From NCBI GenBank assembly GCA_002633005.1, contig NMRA01000088.1, forward strand, positions 870,864 through 934,863: DNA of 64,000 bases. The letters run 5' to 3'. This document shows positions 48,501 to 60,500 of the stretch, piece after piece. Under the pieces are notes generated by a model. It searched no databases. It saw only the letters and a list, made by a program, of their open reading frames with translations, and was not told the origin of the DNA. This stretch comes from Phoronis australis (lineage: Eukaryota > Phoronida > Phoronidae). The first letter of the stretch is position 1. Each line of letters begins with the position of its first letter. A program made the position numbers and the translations under genes.

Positions 48501-51500
48501 AAGTTAAGAGAACATACTACCCAAATTTCAGATGCAAAAAATGCAACTGGTGGCACCATAGCAGTCGTGCTACTGTCAGCAAGAAAAAATATGTCAATTT
48601 TTATAACGATCCTCTGAGCACTACGGCAGGTAACAAGGCAGATGATAAAAAGGCTCAAAAACAATTAAAAAATTATCACTACATGGTGCAGAATATGTTG
48701 AATCCATCCCAAAATGGTCCTTTGCAGTTTGGCAGATAAATGAGACAGACGCCAAACAAAAGCAACCAGATAGTGGAAAATACATCAAAATGAAAACAAA
48801 TTTTGTATTTGTACCCTAAATGGAAACTTATCAATGAAATTTCATGAAAATACATCGAGGAACCCTGAAGTACAGAGGCAAACATAAAAAAATGCCATTA
48901 GCAGTACCCCACAGCGGTAGTCGCATCCATCGTTAGTTTCCTAGAAATACACTTGGTAAATCTTATTAAGACCCTTCAAAGGGTTTAGAAAATAAAACAG
49001 TGGACGCCCGGACATCAACAGAGAGATGACTGCACTATACACCCACACAAGTCACGTACATGTGGGAACATAAAAAGGGTCCCACCCTAAAACACGAACA
49101 AAAACAATGGTTTTCAAAGATTGCGCTGCATGGGGCTTTAAACAACTACTGAACCAACAAGATGCACTGCAGTGACTAGACAAAGCACATTCGTTAACCG
49201 CAACATGTAAAAAGTATGAGTGCATAACATTCATTAACATGACCAGTTAGAAGCAGTTAGGATGACATAACATGGTTGAATCGCCATGCATTGTGCAAAT
49301 TACAACACAGTGCCCACTAGCTCGCTACACTGTAAGTGAGACTGGCTATCTGAAAACAATATGGGAGATAATCCGGGCCACGGCACCATAAGCAAATTAC
49401 AACACAGTGTCCACTAGCTCGCTACACTGTATGTGAGACTGGCTATCTGAAAACAATATGGGAGACAATCCAGGCCACGGCACCATAAGCAATTCATTCC
49501 CCTTGAAATATTTGTTAATATAGCATTCTCCTAATGATTATTTCAAATGCCTACTGTAGATAATAAGCTATTGTGAGATAAAGAGCTTTCCCAATAAAAT
49601 ATGGACAAATCAAGAAATAAAGCATTCTGGGATATGAACATGTAAGACAAGGAGACAGATTTAATTGGCTGTAATGTGAACTTTCTTTGATGAGCAAGCG
49701 TGTTCATTTCGTACCTTGATGTTTGGAAAGAAATACAACTCTAGCATTAGCCCACACATGGCAAAAATATGCAAATAAGCAGGCCATTAATGAAGGATAT
49801 TGTATAAACCACTTCAAATAACACACATCATGGACTGCTCCGAGTTGGATCAAAACTCTGAACATTGGGTAGAACCAAAATCTACAAACGGGGGTAAAAC
49901 ACTGACAACGTTACCGCTGCAGTTCATCGAACCGGCCGTGACGTGGGTGTGGCGATAGACGCCAGACGAGAGTTTCTCGGCCAGCTCCAGGCAGATTCCT
50001 GTGTCGTACAACCAAGCATGCAACAAGATTAGGCGGTTACCGAACAAGTGGCAGACATGGTATTTAGAAGCAGCAGCAGCGAGGTATTAGGTAGACACTT
50101 AGGTTGTTTGCTTCCATTCCACCTGTACTGAGCATTGCAAAATTTTATTTCCACCCTCACTAGGTCAAAAACCACCACACTGGTAGCCGTGTTTTGTGAC
50201 CTTACTATGACGGAAATAAAACCAGTGAGCATCGTACAGCTGTGCTGTGCATAAATGCTAAATAGAGTGTACACACGAGATACAATTAGTCAACAGAACA
50301 TCCGTGACAAAACATCCACCTTGTGTTAGCATTTCCACAACAGAGGAGCATTAGAGTTAGACGAAATGAAAAGTTGGGCCGACCCCGAAAGAAATAACGG
50401 ATCACAAAACTCGTCTAAATCCATTTTTAAAATTGCTGTAACAAAAATAGTGTAAAGTATAGGACCAAGCTGCCAGACAGCAATGCATAGATCTTCCTTC
50501 AAGCAACAAATCTTGAAACGTTATATCAACAAGCATTCAGTCTGAGTCGTGTATTCACGAAAATGACGTGCCCAACACTTCCCAAAGCCAGAAAACAAGG
50601 AGTAGTTCATGGGGGAAATGTACCAATCCTTGAGTTTGAAAAGCACGTAACATGCAAAGCTCTTAGCGGTAGACAATGGACGCACTGACAAATTGTTGAG
50701 GGTGCAACCAAGCCCTTATGATTGTCTTACCCAATGGCTTGTCTTAAATTGGAAAGCACAAGAATGCCATTAGAAAAGACACACATGAAATGTATCTAGC
50801 AAGTATTGAAGGTTCTTGACAAGTGAAACGGTTCTACATAGTTTAAGGTGTTCATTAGGTTTCCTATAAAGCTGACTGGTTTAGTCTCGTCTAAACACAA
50901 GCGTCCACGCCATTCTCCTTGCGATGTTTCCGAGACCAGTTCAGGAGATGACATCAACTGCATATTATTCCTTAGTTAGCGCTGCTGCCAGCACTTTCCA
51001 AATGCTTTGAAGGTTGGTCGTCTACTCCTAAATATCCGGTGACATCACAGATAACTAAGTACTAAGTAGCCTGGTTTATAATTTGCGTTTCATGTGATGA
51101 GTTTTAACACAATGATGGCGAACACTAAGGGAATCTTTCGCGCGCAAAAAAATTGCAAATCTGCCTCTAATTATTCCATGCATTTTGAGTCTCAGTCAGT
51201 TCTTTTATATCGCATGGTGGTTTCTTCGTTAAACACACATCAAAAAGCACGTTGCAGTGGACCCACGCTTTCACTTATCATGCGCTCAAATGACTAATGT
51301 TGTTATCCATTCCATTGGTTACAAGTCATCCAGTTATCTGTGACGTCACCGGGCAACCATCCCTTAATAGATTTGAAAAACAACAGCAGCGCCGCCAACA
51401 GAGAATGACTTGCACGAGGTGCAATCCCTTGAATTTTAACTGGCCCCCAATCTTTATAAATCACAAAACATTACGAATAACATACAACATTTTAGAGACA

Positions 51501-54500
51501 AGTATGCCAGCCTTCTCCAATTTGGCATAGAACACAGTGGAACAGTGTACTTCAAAATTACTAAATTTCCTCAAAAAATACTACTACAGTGAGTTATATG
51601 TCTGACTGGTAATAGCCTAATTTGTATTTCGCACAGTTCTTACTGAAAGGCATAACAAAAAATATTTGTAGCAATGAAGTCAGCCTTCAAAATAAAGAAA
51701 ACTTGGCTACTATGTTTTTTCAATAAAATATCCTAAGAATGTATTAGCACTTGCTTCGATTCCAAATTCTTAGGAAAATGTACTAGAACAATCATAGGTT
51801 AATAAAAGTTGTAGCAAGTTCATTCCCAATTTTTCAATAAAAATGATGTCAAACCTTTAAATTCTAAGCAACGCCCATTAAAATGTGTATTTTTTCACAT
51901 AAAAAGTATGCCGGTAGATAAAATCATAGCACGTTACAAATTCATAGGCCAGGTGAAGTATCGTGCTCAAGTGTAACACACTCCACAACATATTAAAGCG
52001 GCACAAACAATTTCGTGTGGCGACAAAATGTGAAAGTTAACAACCATGCAAGTGTGAACCCAAAATACTTCAGCTCTCACACAGCTTAAATACAAAATTA
52101 AAAATACAAATAGACTTTGTACTATACAGTCTAGTACTGAATACTTGAAGAAGGATTATGTACAACCAAAATGTGTTTACAAATGGTAGTGCATTTTCAA
52201 CACGAATTAATACAACAATTTGAAAAACACTTTACTTGGAAAATTATCATCAGTCATGAGATTGTCAATTTTTTCAACAAAAACGGTCAGTAATGAATAC
52301 ATGTCATGAGAAAATTCAAAAATCTTCAGTCGAATCCATTTGAATGTGTGATGAAAAGTGCTCAATTACTCATAGCCTTTTACCGAATGCAAAAAATGAT
52401 AACTTTTCACTACTGCATGATGTCATAGAATTTGGTTATGGTCCCTTACAGAGGGTCCTGAAATATGAGAACCAGTTTCCTCCACTGAGTAACGAGTATC
52501 AAACTGGTTCTCAAAATACGAGACTCCCTGTAAGTTGCTTAGAATTCTTTAATCCAATTGTTGCATATTTCTTTTACTAACTACGACCAATGTTGCTGTT
52601 GTTGGCAACAATCCAAACACATTTTGTAACGAACATTTCATTTTTCCTTACCGAGCTGGTCATTTCCCTTCTTAATTTTGATGTTCCGCTCCAACGCAGA
52701 TGGCAACGGAGCAAGACCGCTGAACGATGTGCTTGCACCAAACGACCGGCCAAGACGGGGTGAGCCTTTGGGTGACATGGACGGCGAGCTAACCAATGAA
52801 GATCCAGGTGAACCCACCGATGAACTTGGGTACGGGACATCGGAGGTTCTCTAAAAAAAGTGGACGCATCAGGCTAATAGTTTAGAGTTTGCACTAAACA
52901 GGCAGGGGAACACACGATTGTGAACACGATCAAATTCTTAGCTCGCATGAAATCAAATGTTGATCTTTAACATCAACTCCATCACTGGACTTTGCTTATA
53001 TTATGTACAGTACATGACACAAGTACATAAGTACACAAAACACTATTTACCTGTTGTGACAGCTTATTCTGTTAACAGCAAAAGTGACTAGCAATAGCTA
53101 TCATGGCAGCAAAACTTTTATTACAAAAGGACTTCTCACGTTGCTTCACCTTCATACTCAATCATGAGGGAAGGATTCACAGACTATGAATTCAGTTTCC
53201 GCCAAGCCGTGCCAACAGACTATTCTGGGTCATCGTGACTAAATATTTTGGAAGGTGCTGGTACAAATTCAAAATTGTGCACACATCAAACAGACTGCAA
53301 ATGATTATTTGAATGCAGTTCGTGAGTTAAAATGTCAAAGTTTCGTGCTGTGTTCTCACAACGAAAAGCCAGACAGTCCAACTTGACAAAAATACATTCA
53401 AGTATATGGCAAAATTGGCATGGAACAACTCAAGTGTTAATCAGTTCTTCCTCATAATTATTATCATGTTTATGTGCAAGAACCATTCAAACATTAAGTA
53501 ACAACTAGCCAAATTGTAATGTACCCTTCAACAGAGTTAAACAAGAGTAACACAGTACTAATTGAAATCAAAGCAACAGGTTTAAATTTTTGTTCATATT
53601 TTTAATAGTTGCCATATCTAGTGCAAACAACTGTTTCAGGAATTCTTAATAAAATCGCACATTAACAATTGTGCATTTCCAACTGAGGATGAACTATCAC
53701 AATACAAGGTGAACAGAAAGCAAAGCCTTAACAAATGCCACAGGGTATGCAGAAATCCCAAGGTTTCATGACTGCAAACACCCAATATCAAAGACTACTC
53801 CCTAACTACTGAAAGATACATACATCAACATAAGAAAACAAGAAACGTGTTTTGTCTCAGATAACCGCCGTCTCTCTAGAACACACTTGTTTGACTTTGC
53901 TGGTTCTGCCTGGTCGATCGGCTAAATCATTTGATTGGTCTGTAAGCCGAAAGTCATTATCGAGAAACAATCGGATGTCTAAGCCAGTTGACCTGGCGCA
54001 AACGGCGAAGTCAATCAAGCTAATAAATGGCAACTTAAGATACAGAACAAACAGCTGTTGTTTTAAACTTCCTCCATGTTTCATTTTAAAGTTGACGAAA
54101 TTAGACTCGACTCTTCCCTGCCTATGCGAAAGCCTAATCTACACGTGGGCAATACCGCACAACAGCGATATATTGCCATGCAGAATACGTACCACACATT
54201 CAGTTAGTAAAATATTGCGCAATCAAACATACTTTCGGGCTGCAACCTATGCCTGTTGACCAAACTCAAACATGCAAGATTACGATTTCCAAACAGGCAC
54301 TACAATCGGAATTAAATCTGTAGAAACAATTCACATTTTGATTTGTCATCAGGTAAGATAGTGTGCCATTAGAGACAGACATCTCTCCCACAATAGCCTA
54401 ACAATTTAAAATCGGACTCTTGAAGTTTCACAATTAAATAATCAAAACTAACCTCGACTATTTTTAGCCCGTGACACTTCAAGTTAATGAACGTAAAATA

Positions 54501-57500
54501 ATACTGAAAACACAACACTACACACTATCTACGACAAGTACAAAGCATTTAATTCAGCCTGCAAATAAAACCCGCCTCCAAGCTCGTGCAGCTAACCAAA
54601 CGGAAACCCCAGAACATCAGAGACGATGGGGGAAATGTCTCATGCACTATGAAATCATGATGCAGACTTACTGGGGACGTCAGCTTGAAGGGGGATACGG
54701 GCTTAGGTGCAACGGGAGGGGGAATCTTTTTCACTGCAGGGGTCGCTGTGGTCGGACCAACGGCCTGGTTAGTGATAAACACACATAACGGGTAAACTGA
54801 AGTACAATACACAGGAAAATGAATAAAAGGGTGAATGTACATAACAAGAGGAGTGTAAAATGGTTACAGAAAGTGGTATTTCATATCCAAAATGGCCCCG
54901 CGCAATTGGGAACACGTAACTAGTACGACTTATTTTATGACATATGTACTTGTCTGTAGAAGGCATTGAATTCTGAGAAGAAGCAACTTCTACGTCGTTC
55001 CTGATCATACTGTGAGTTTTCCAGGATAATATTTCTCACGAGTTATTTTTCGCGCAAAAATAAACAGTCTCAAGTACCTGCTGCTCACAGTTACCGCCAA
55101 GCACACCACAACGATTCGCAAAACGGGGTCTTTTATCAATTTTCCATGAGCTTTTCAAATTTTATTACTGATTATTACAATTTTGGAGATTGTTTTTGCC
55201 GTTTTTCAGCCTTTCTGTGTGGAGTGGTACCTGTTCAAGGCTTCAAATGTCAATCCCATGACCATTACGTCAGCCGCGTTTCATCTCGCTCTTATGTTCA
55301 AGGAACAGACTTCCGAGCCTTTGCTCGGCATACTTTTTTAACAGGGACCATGCAACAAAATGGAAATGAGACGTTTATCTGTAAAACGTACCCTGAATGG
55401 AACAGATGATACAACAGTCGTCTCCACCTTTTTCACTTCAGTGACGGCCTCTGTCCTTTTGACCTGGTGTATGACCCCGTTTTCAGTTTTGACCTCTTGG
55501 GTCGTGACCTGTGTCCTCTTAACCTCACTGCCATCTGGTTGTATGACTGAGGACACTTTGGTTTCAGTGGTGGAAGATGGTTGAGGTTCTTCAACCTTCT
55601 CTTCTTCAGAAGATGATGAAGAACTGACGCTTCTTCTCTCCTGAAAGTGAGACACAGAATATTACAGGTAATTGTCACTAACAAGGGTCACTCAAGTTTC
55701 TCCACTGAATAACGGGCATCAAACTGGTTCTCAAAATATGGCACCACACATCCAGTTACGATTTCGATGAAAAATTGTGAAATGAAGCAATTTTTAAGAA
55801 CAGCAAAGTGTGCCCTATTTGTCAAGCATAATTTTCATATCAGAAATCGGGACTGTCGTATAAACATACCTGGTTGAAAACACGACTTTAATTTTGTGGC
55901 CTGGTGGTCGACTTGGCGCCTCACAATGTAAAAATATCTCTGGTCCAAGGACACAAAACCACAAAGTTCAACCTTTAAGTATGGCCTTCTATACCACACC
56001 TCACTTTGTAAGGGCTTCAATTCTTAGGACTCATTGTACCTCTATTGTATGGACCAGGATATTAAACAGTTAATTACGTTTCATACTGCAGAAATGAATT
56101 TTCACACGAGTAGTATGACGATGCAGTCAAACAGGTACACGACATCAACCACACTCGAATACCCAACTAGTCAATTGACAGACAGGCTCTCTGTTCCTCT
56201 TACGAAATTTTTTTGTCACTGCATCCAGACCCCCCCCCCTTATTATGACCTTTGAACCCTACCTCTTTCTCCTCCTCGTCTTCCTCAAGTAGAATGGCTG
56301 GTGCCATCTGCTTGATCTCGTAACTAGTAGGCTCTGGTGATGAGGACGCGGACGAGTGGTCTGAGTCCAGAATTCCGACCTGTTCATCAAATGAAAATAA
56401 AATGAGTTAGAATTTACACATATGTGAGACAGAGTTCAGTCTGTAGTCTGATATCTTGAATGACTTTTACGACCGATTCTAAACACATTATATAGTCATC
56501 TTGTGAAAAAGATAGGACTTATAAAACAATACCCAAGTGACAACAAATCCTTTATCTAGTACTAAGGTAAGAAGCCTCAGAATTACAATTCACATTTCAA
56601 TCATCATGACAATCTATGGACTTCAATACAGACAGACAACAAAGCTTGAAAATAAAAATAAATGAAAATAATGCACATCAAAATTAAACTAATCAGAGCA
56701 TCAACAGACATACTCTAGGGAAGGGTTGCATAAAACTTCAAACTCAGGATAATTTTATATCTTGTGGTAAGTAAACATTTCGCCATAGTTCAAAATTTAG
56801 CAGGATTCATTGGGTCCTGCAAAGGATGGTAAAAAATTCTGAATTTAAGCAGGTCTTTAATACCATAGTTCAAAACTCCACATCACTGCCACAACTCTCT
56901 GCTTTTGCCAAGGTATAAAAACACATTAGAGTGACCTGGTTTTCAAAAGGTAGCACCGCTAACACACTTCTGAGCCAAGGCAGAAAACTTAAAAGTGGAG
57001 AACGATTTATCTCAACACAGTCAGCTTTTTCAACTGTTGTATGTTCGCAACGCAACTCAAATTACAGTAAAACTTTATTGGCATCAGAATGACAATGAAA
57101 AATAGTGATTAGCACACCAGCAGTGCAAGGCAAGTGCCCTGTTCATGCACTGTTTTGCGGGAAAATGACCCAGAGATAGCGCTGTTGTATTTTGACGCTG
57201 CACTTAACATCTAAGCAACCCAAGCCTAGAGGTACAACACAATCGCTTTTAATTAAGTAATTAGCTGGTAAACAAGAACAATAACAAGGCAACAAGTGAA
57301 AACAACACACTGATGGAAATATGGGGGCCGTTTAATCAAATGTCAAAGGTCTGATCGCAGCTCAGATGGTCATGACACGTCATTGCAAATACGACACAGC
57401 GTTCATTAGCAGAGTGAAAATGTTTTTTGTATTCAGAATCAAAGACCACCTTCATAACCCATGATTCAATGAACTGCGTGCATATTAAACTCGACATTAT

Positions 57501-60500
57501 GATCACTTTAGCCAAGACCAGTCTGACAACCTTTGATAAAACAGGCTCATCATCAAGAATAATAAACTAAAATTAAATAAAACAGTGAAACAGTATAGAG
57601 TGCAATTAAATGTTAATTTCAAATGCTACCAAAACATGTCAGAACAACAAAACTAATTAACGTAGCAGAAATGAAAACATCGACACCGAAAATAGCAGCA
57701 TTGACAAGACATGTGTTGAATTAAGTAAAGTGCTCTGGGTATACTCTGATTTGCGTCTCTTGGGTAAGCTCCAGTAGGGATAAGCTCTCAACATAAAAGC
57801 CATCATACGTGTTCAATCTTCCCCGAACAATTCTATGAGCTTTCTGACCCAAAACAACACAGTCGGCATGTGATGTAATGCTTAACATTCAGGGTATGGG
57901 AAAACACACAAGAAAGGTAATACACTGGGGACAAGGGTTAGAAAGCAAAGCGTGTTAAGACGAGGTTAACTCTGTGCAAAAACCACGCCGCAAGCAAATG
58001 AAACTTGAGAATTACGACGGTTGCAGGTGAGGTTCGGAAACGAGAAATGTCAAAACTCTCGAAGGAAACGTTGACAACGAAACTGAAAACTGTAGAAAGC
58101 CGCACTGGGTTACAGCTGTGACCCGTCACCGTGCCGGCAGACAAGAAAACACCCCCAACTTACGACTTGGATCTTCTTCATCGGTCGGTGCACAGGCTGC
58201 ACCCATTCCTCTTCAACCTCGTTCGCACTCAATGACCCCTCATCAGCCTCTTTCTGAGCAGCGAGCTCAGCCAACACTGATGACTCCAGGTTCAGCTTCA
58301 AGTGTGTGGGTTCAGCAATGGATGAATCTAATTCCTCGATTCTCAAACTCTCCGCATGCACAGGCTCACCACGCTCGTGCAAAACGTCCTGGATGTGTTC
58401 TTCAGTATACGAGTTTTCCACCAATTCCTCAAAAGCACGTTCATGATCGGAATCAATCTCGTGAATTTCCACGTCACTATCGTGATCACTCTCCTCATCT
58501 CTCGATATCAAACCGTTTTGAGCAACATCGTGAGTGACAAGCACCTCCGAAGACGACACTGCGACTCCGCCATCATCTCCGTCTTCACGAATCACCAACT
58601 CTTCCAAGATCTCGAAATCCGGCTCCGACGGGGTCAAATCCTCTGACGGGGTCAACTTAACGAAGTCCGGCGTGAAATTCTCCGCCTCTTCTTTGGCAAG
58701 GTCGTCGCCGCTCTCGCTACTACTGCTACTACTGTCATGCTCGACAAACGTGGGTGGGGAAGATGCGAGTGAATCAGAGACATCTTGTGGCTTAACCTCA
58801 TTCTCGTCTCGGGCCGCATTCTCGTTACTGACCTCATGTTTAGCCGAAAATTCTTCGGCCTCTTCCTCTCTCAGCTTCTCTTCCTGTTGTCGGAATTCGG
58901 CGGAGCTGGCAGAATCCGAAGCGCTGTGCGACCCGGTCGATGAACGCGCTGGTTCCATGTGTAAAGTGGCAACCTCTATTGATGACGGTGGTTCTGTGTC
59001 AAGCTGCATAGGACTGATTAGTTGGGGAGAAGTTACCTGTGGCCAAATAGAGATTGAGCATGCACGATAATCAGCCTGTACCCTATATACACTGGAGGTA
59101 ACTGGAGCTAAAAAGAAGGCAGAACGGTGGCGCCTCCTGCCAGATCCTCTCGTAAATAAACAAGACTGGTTTAATGGCCAAATAAATTATCTAGAGAGCA
59201 GTAGCCGGGATTGCAAATCAAAGTGAACAATGTGTTTTACTGTTCAATATTTTCATGTCATAACTGACCTAAAATAAGCATAAAATTCCAGAAATATACA
59301 GCACAGTTTTTCAAGGCAAACTATAATCAAACAAAACTCGATACGTAAGAAACCAAAATTGTTTTAACACAACCGCCCTGTCCCCGTCATTTCCGTTTGA
59401 CCGCGCAACTGGGATGGACAGAACCTGCAAACGGCTACAAACAGCGCTAAAAAGGGGGGGGACGTTGCAGAAGTGAGCCACAGCACCCGACTACTCACAA
59501 ACATTGGGGCCACTCAAAACGCACAGTAACACCCACAGATAAGGCACTATAACACAGATTCAGCTCGAGACAGACCGTTTCACTTCTTGAATAAACCTTC
59601 CTGTAAAATCCCACATATTAAGGACACACTACGGCGGACAAGCGAAACAATATGCTGAACTTCATCTTTTTCATAAAATATAAATAGCACTGAATGAATT
59701 ATTTACAAAGCCCCTTGCAGCACTCCCTTTGAAAATCATTCTTTTGGTTCACGTCTTGGGGTGGGACCCCTTGTTTTGGTTCACGTCTTGGGGTGGGACC
59801 CCTTCTTTTGGTTTTTCAATAAGATGAGATCCTCATTACACACAGATAATGGATCGAATGGAGTTTCTTGATTGCTTCAGGGAAAGATTAGCCATAAAAA
59901 ACTTTATTTACTTCAATTTCGGTCTGACCTATACCGTATCTGCTATTAGACAATGCTTTGAGAAATCGTCGGCATGCAAAACAATTTCGGAAGCCTTCAA
60001 ATGAAGGTGTTTAAATTTTGGTAAAATGTCTTTGGTAATACCACATTCGAGCAAATCTCATTAAAATATAACAGTAATGCTTCACTAACTCATTATGTTG
60101 GTTTGTAGTGTATACACAATGTAAGACAATACAAATGATAATATTGGTTTGTAGTGTATAGACATTGTAAGACAATACAAATTATAATATTGGTTTGTAA
60201 TGTATAAACATAGTAAGACAATACATATGATTATGTTTCCCTGCCATGAAGTTGGTTTGTAGAGACAGTGAAGACATTAGAAGAAAATATGCGATTCTGT
60301 TTCCATTATGTGCAACAAATCAGTCTTTGGAAATTTTTAAATGACAATTTTAGCGATTAGTGAACAGCTACCATAACTATTAGTCAATCAATCATACGGT
60401 GGTATTGTAAAATATTACAAACTTTGCACAAACATAACCGCCAAAATTACCTTTTTTTGTTTTCCAAGGTCTTCTAACGTTGTAACAGTTGCGAATACGC

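Noticed and set aside
48390-48890. Two loosely similar stretches with ATTTCATGAAAAT and GAGGAACCC
   Set aside because: Probably an old dispersed repeat duplicated in the intron, but I could not define ends or unit, so no element is called.
53852-54259. 135-codon plus-strand open frame in a PDZ-gene intron
   Set aside because: No homology that I can name, no splice or promoter context, and intron-like composition.
58534-59070. 178-codon open frame on the plus strand
   Set aside because: It is the antisense shadow of the large acidic exon; its Ser-rich translation mirrors Glu/Asp/Ser codons on the other strand.
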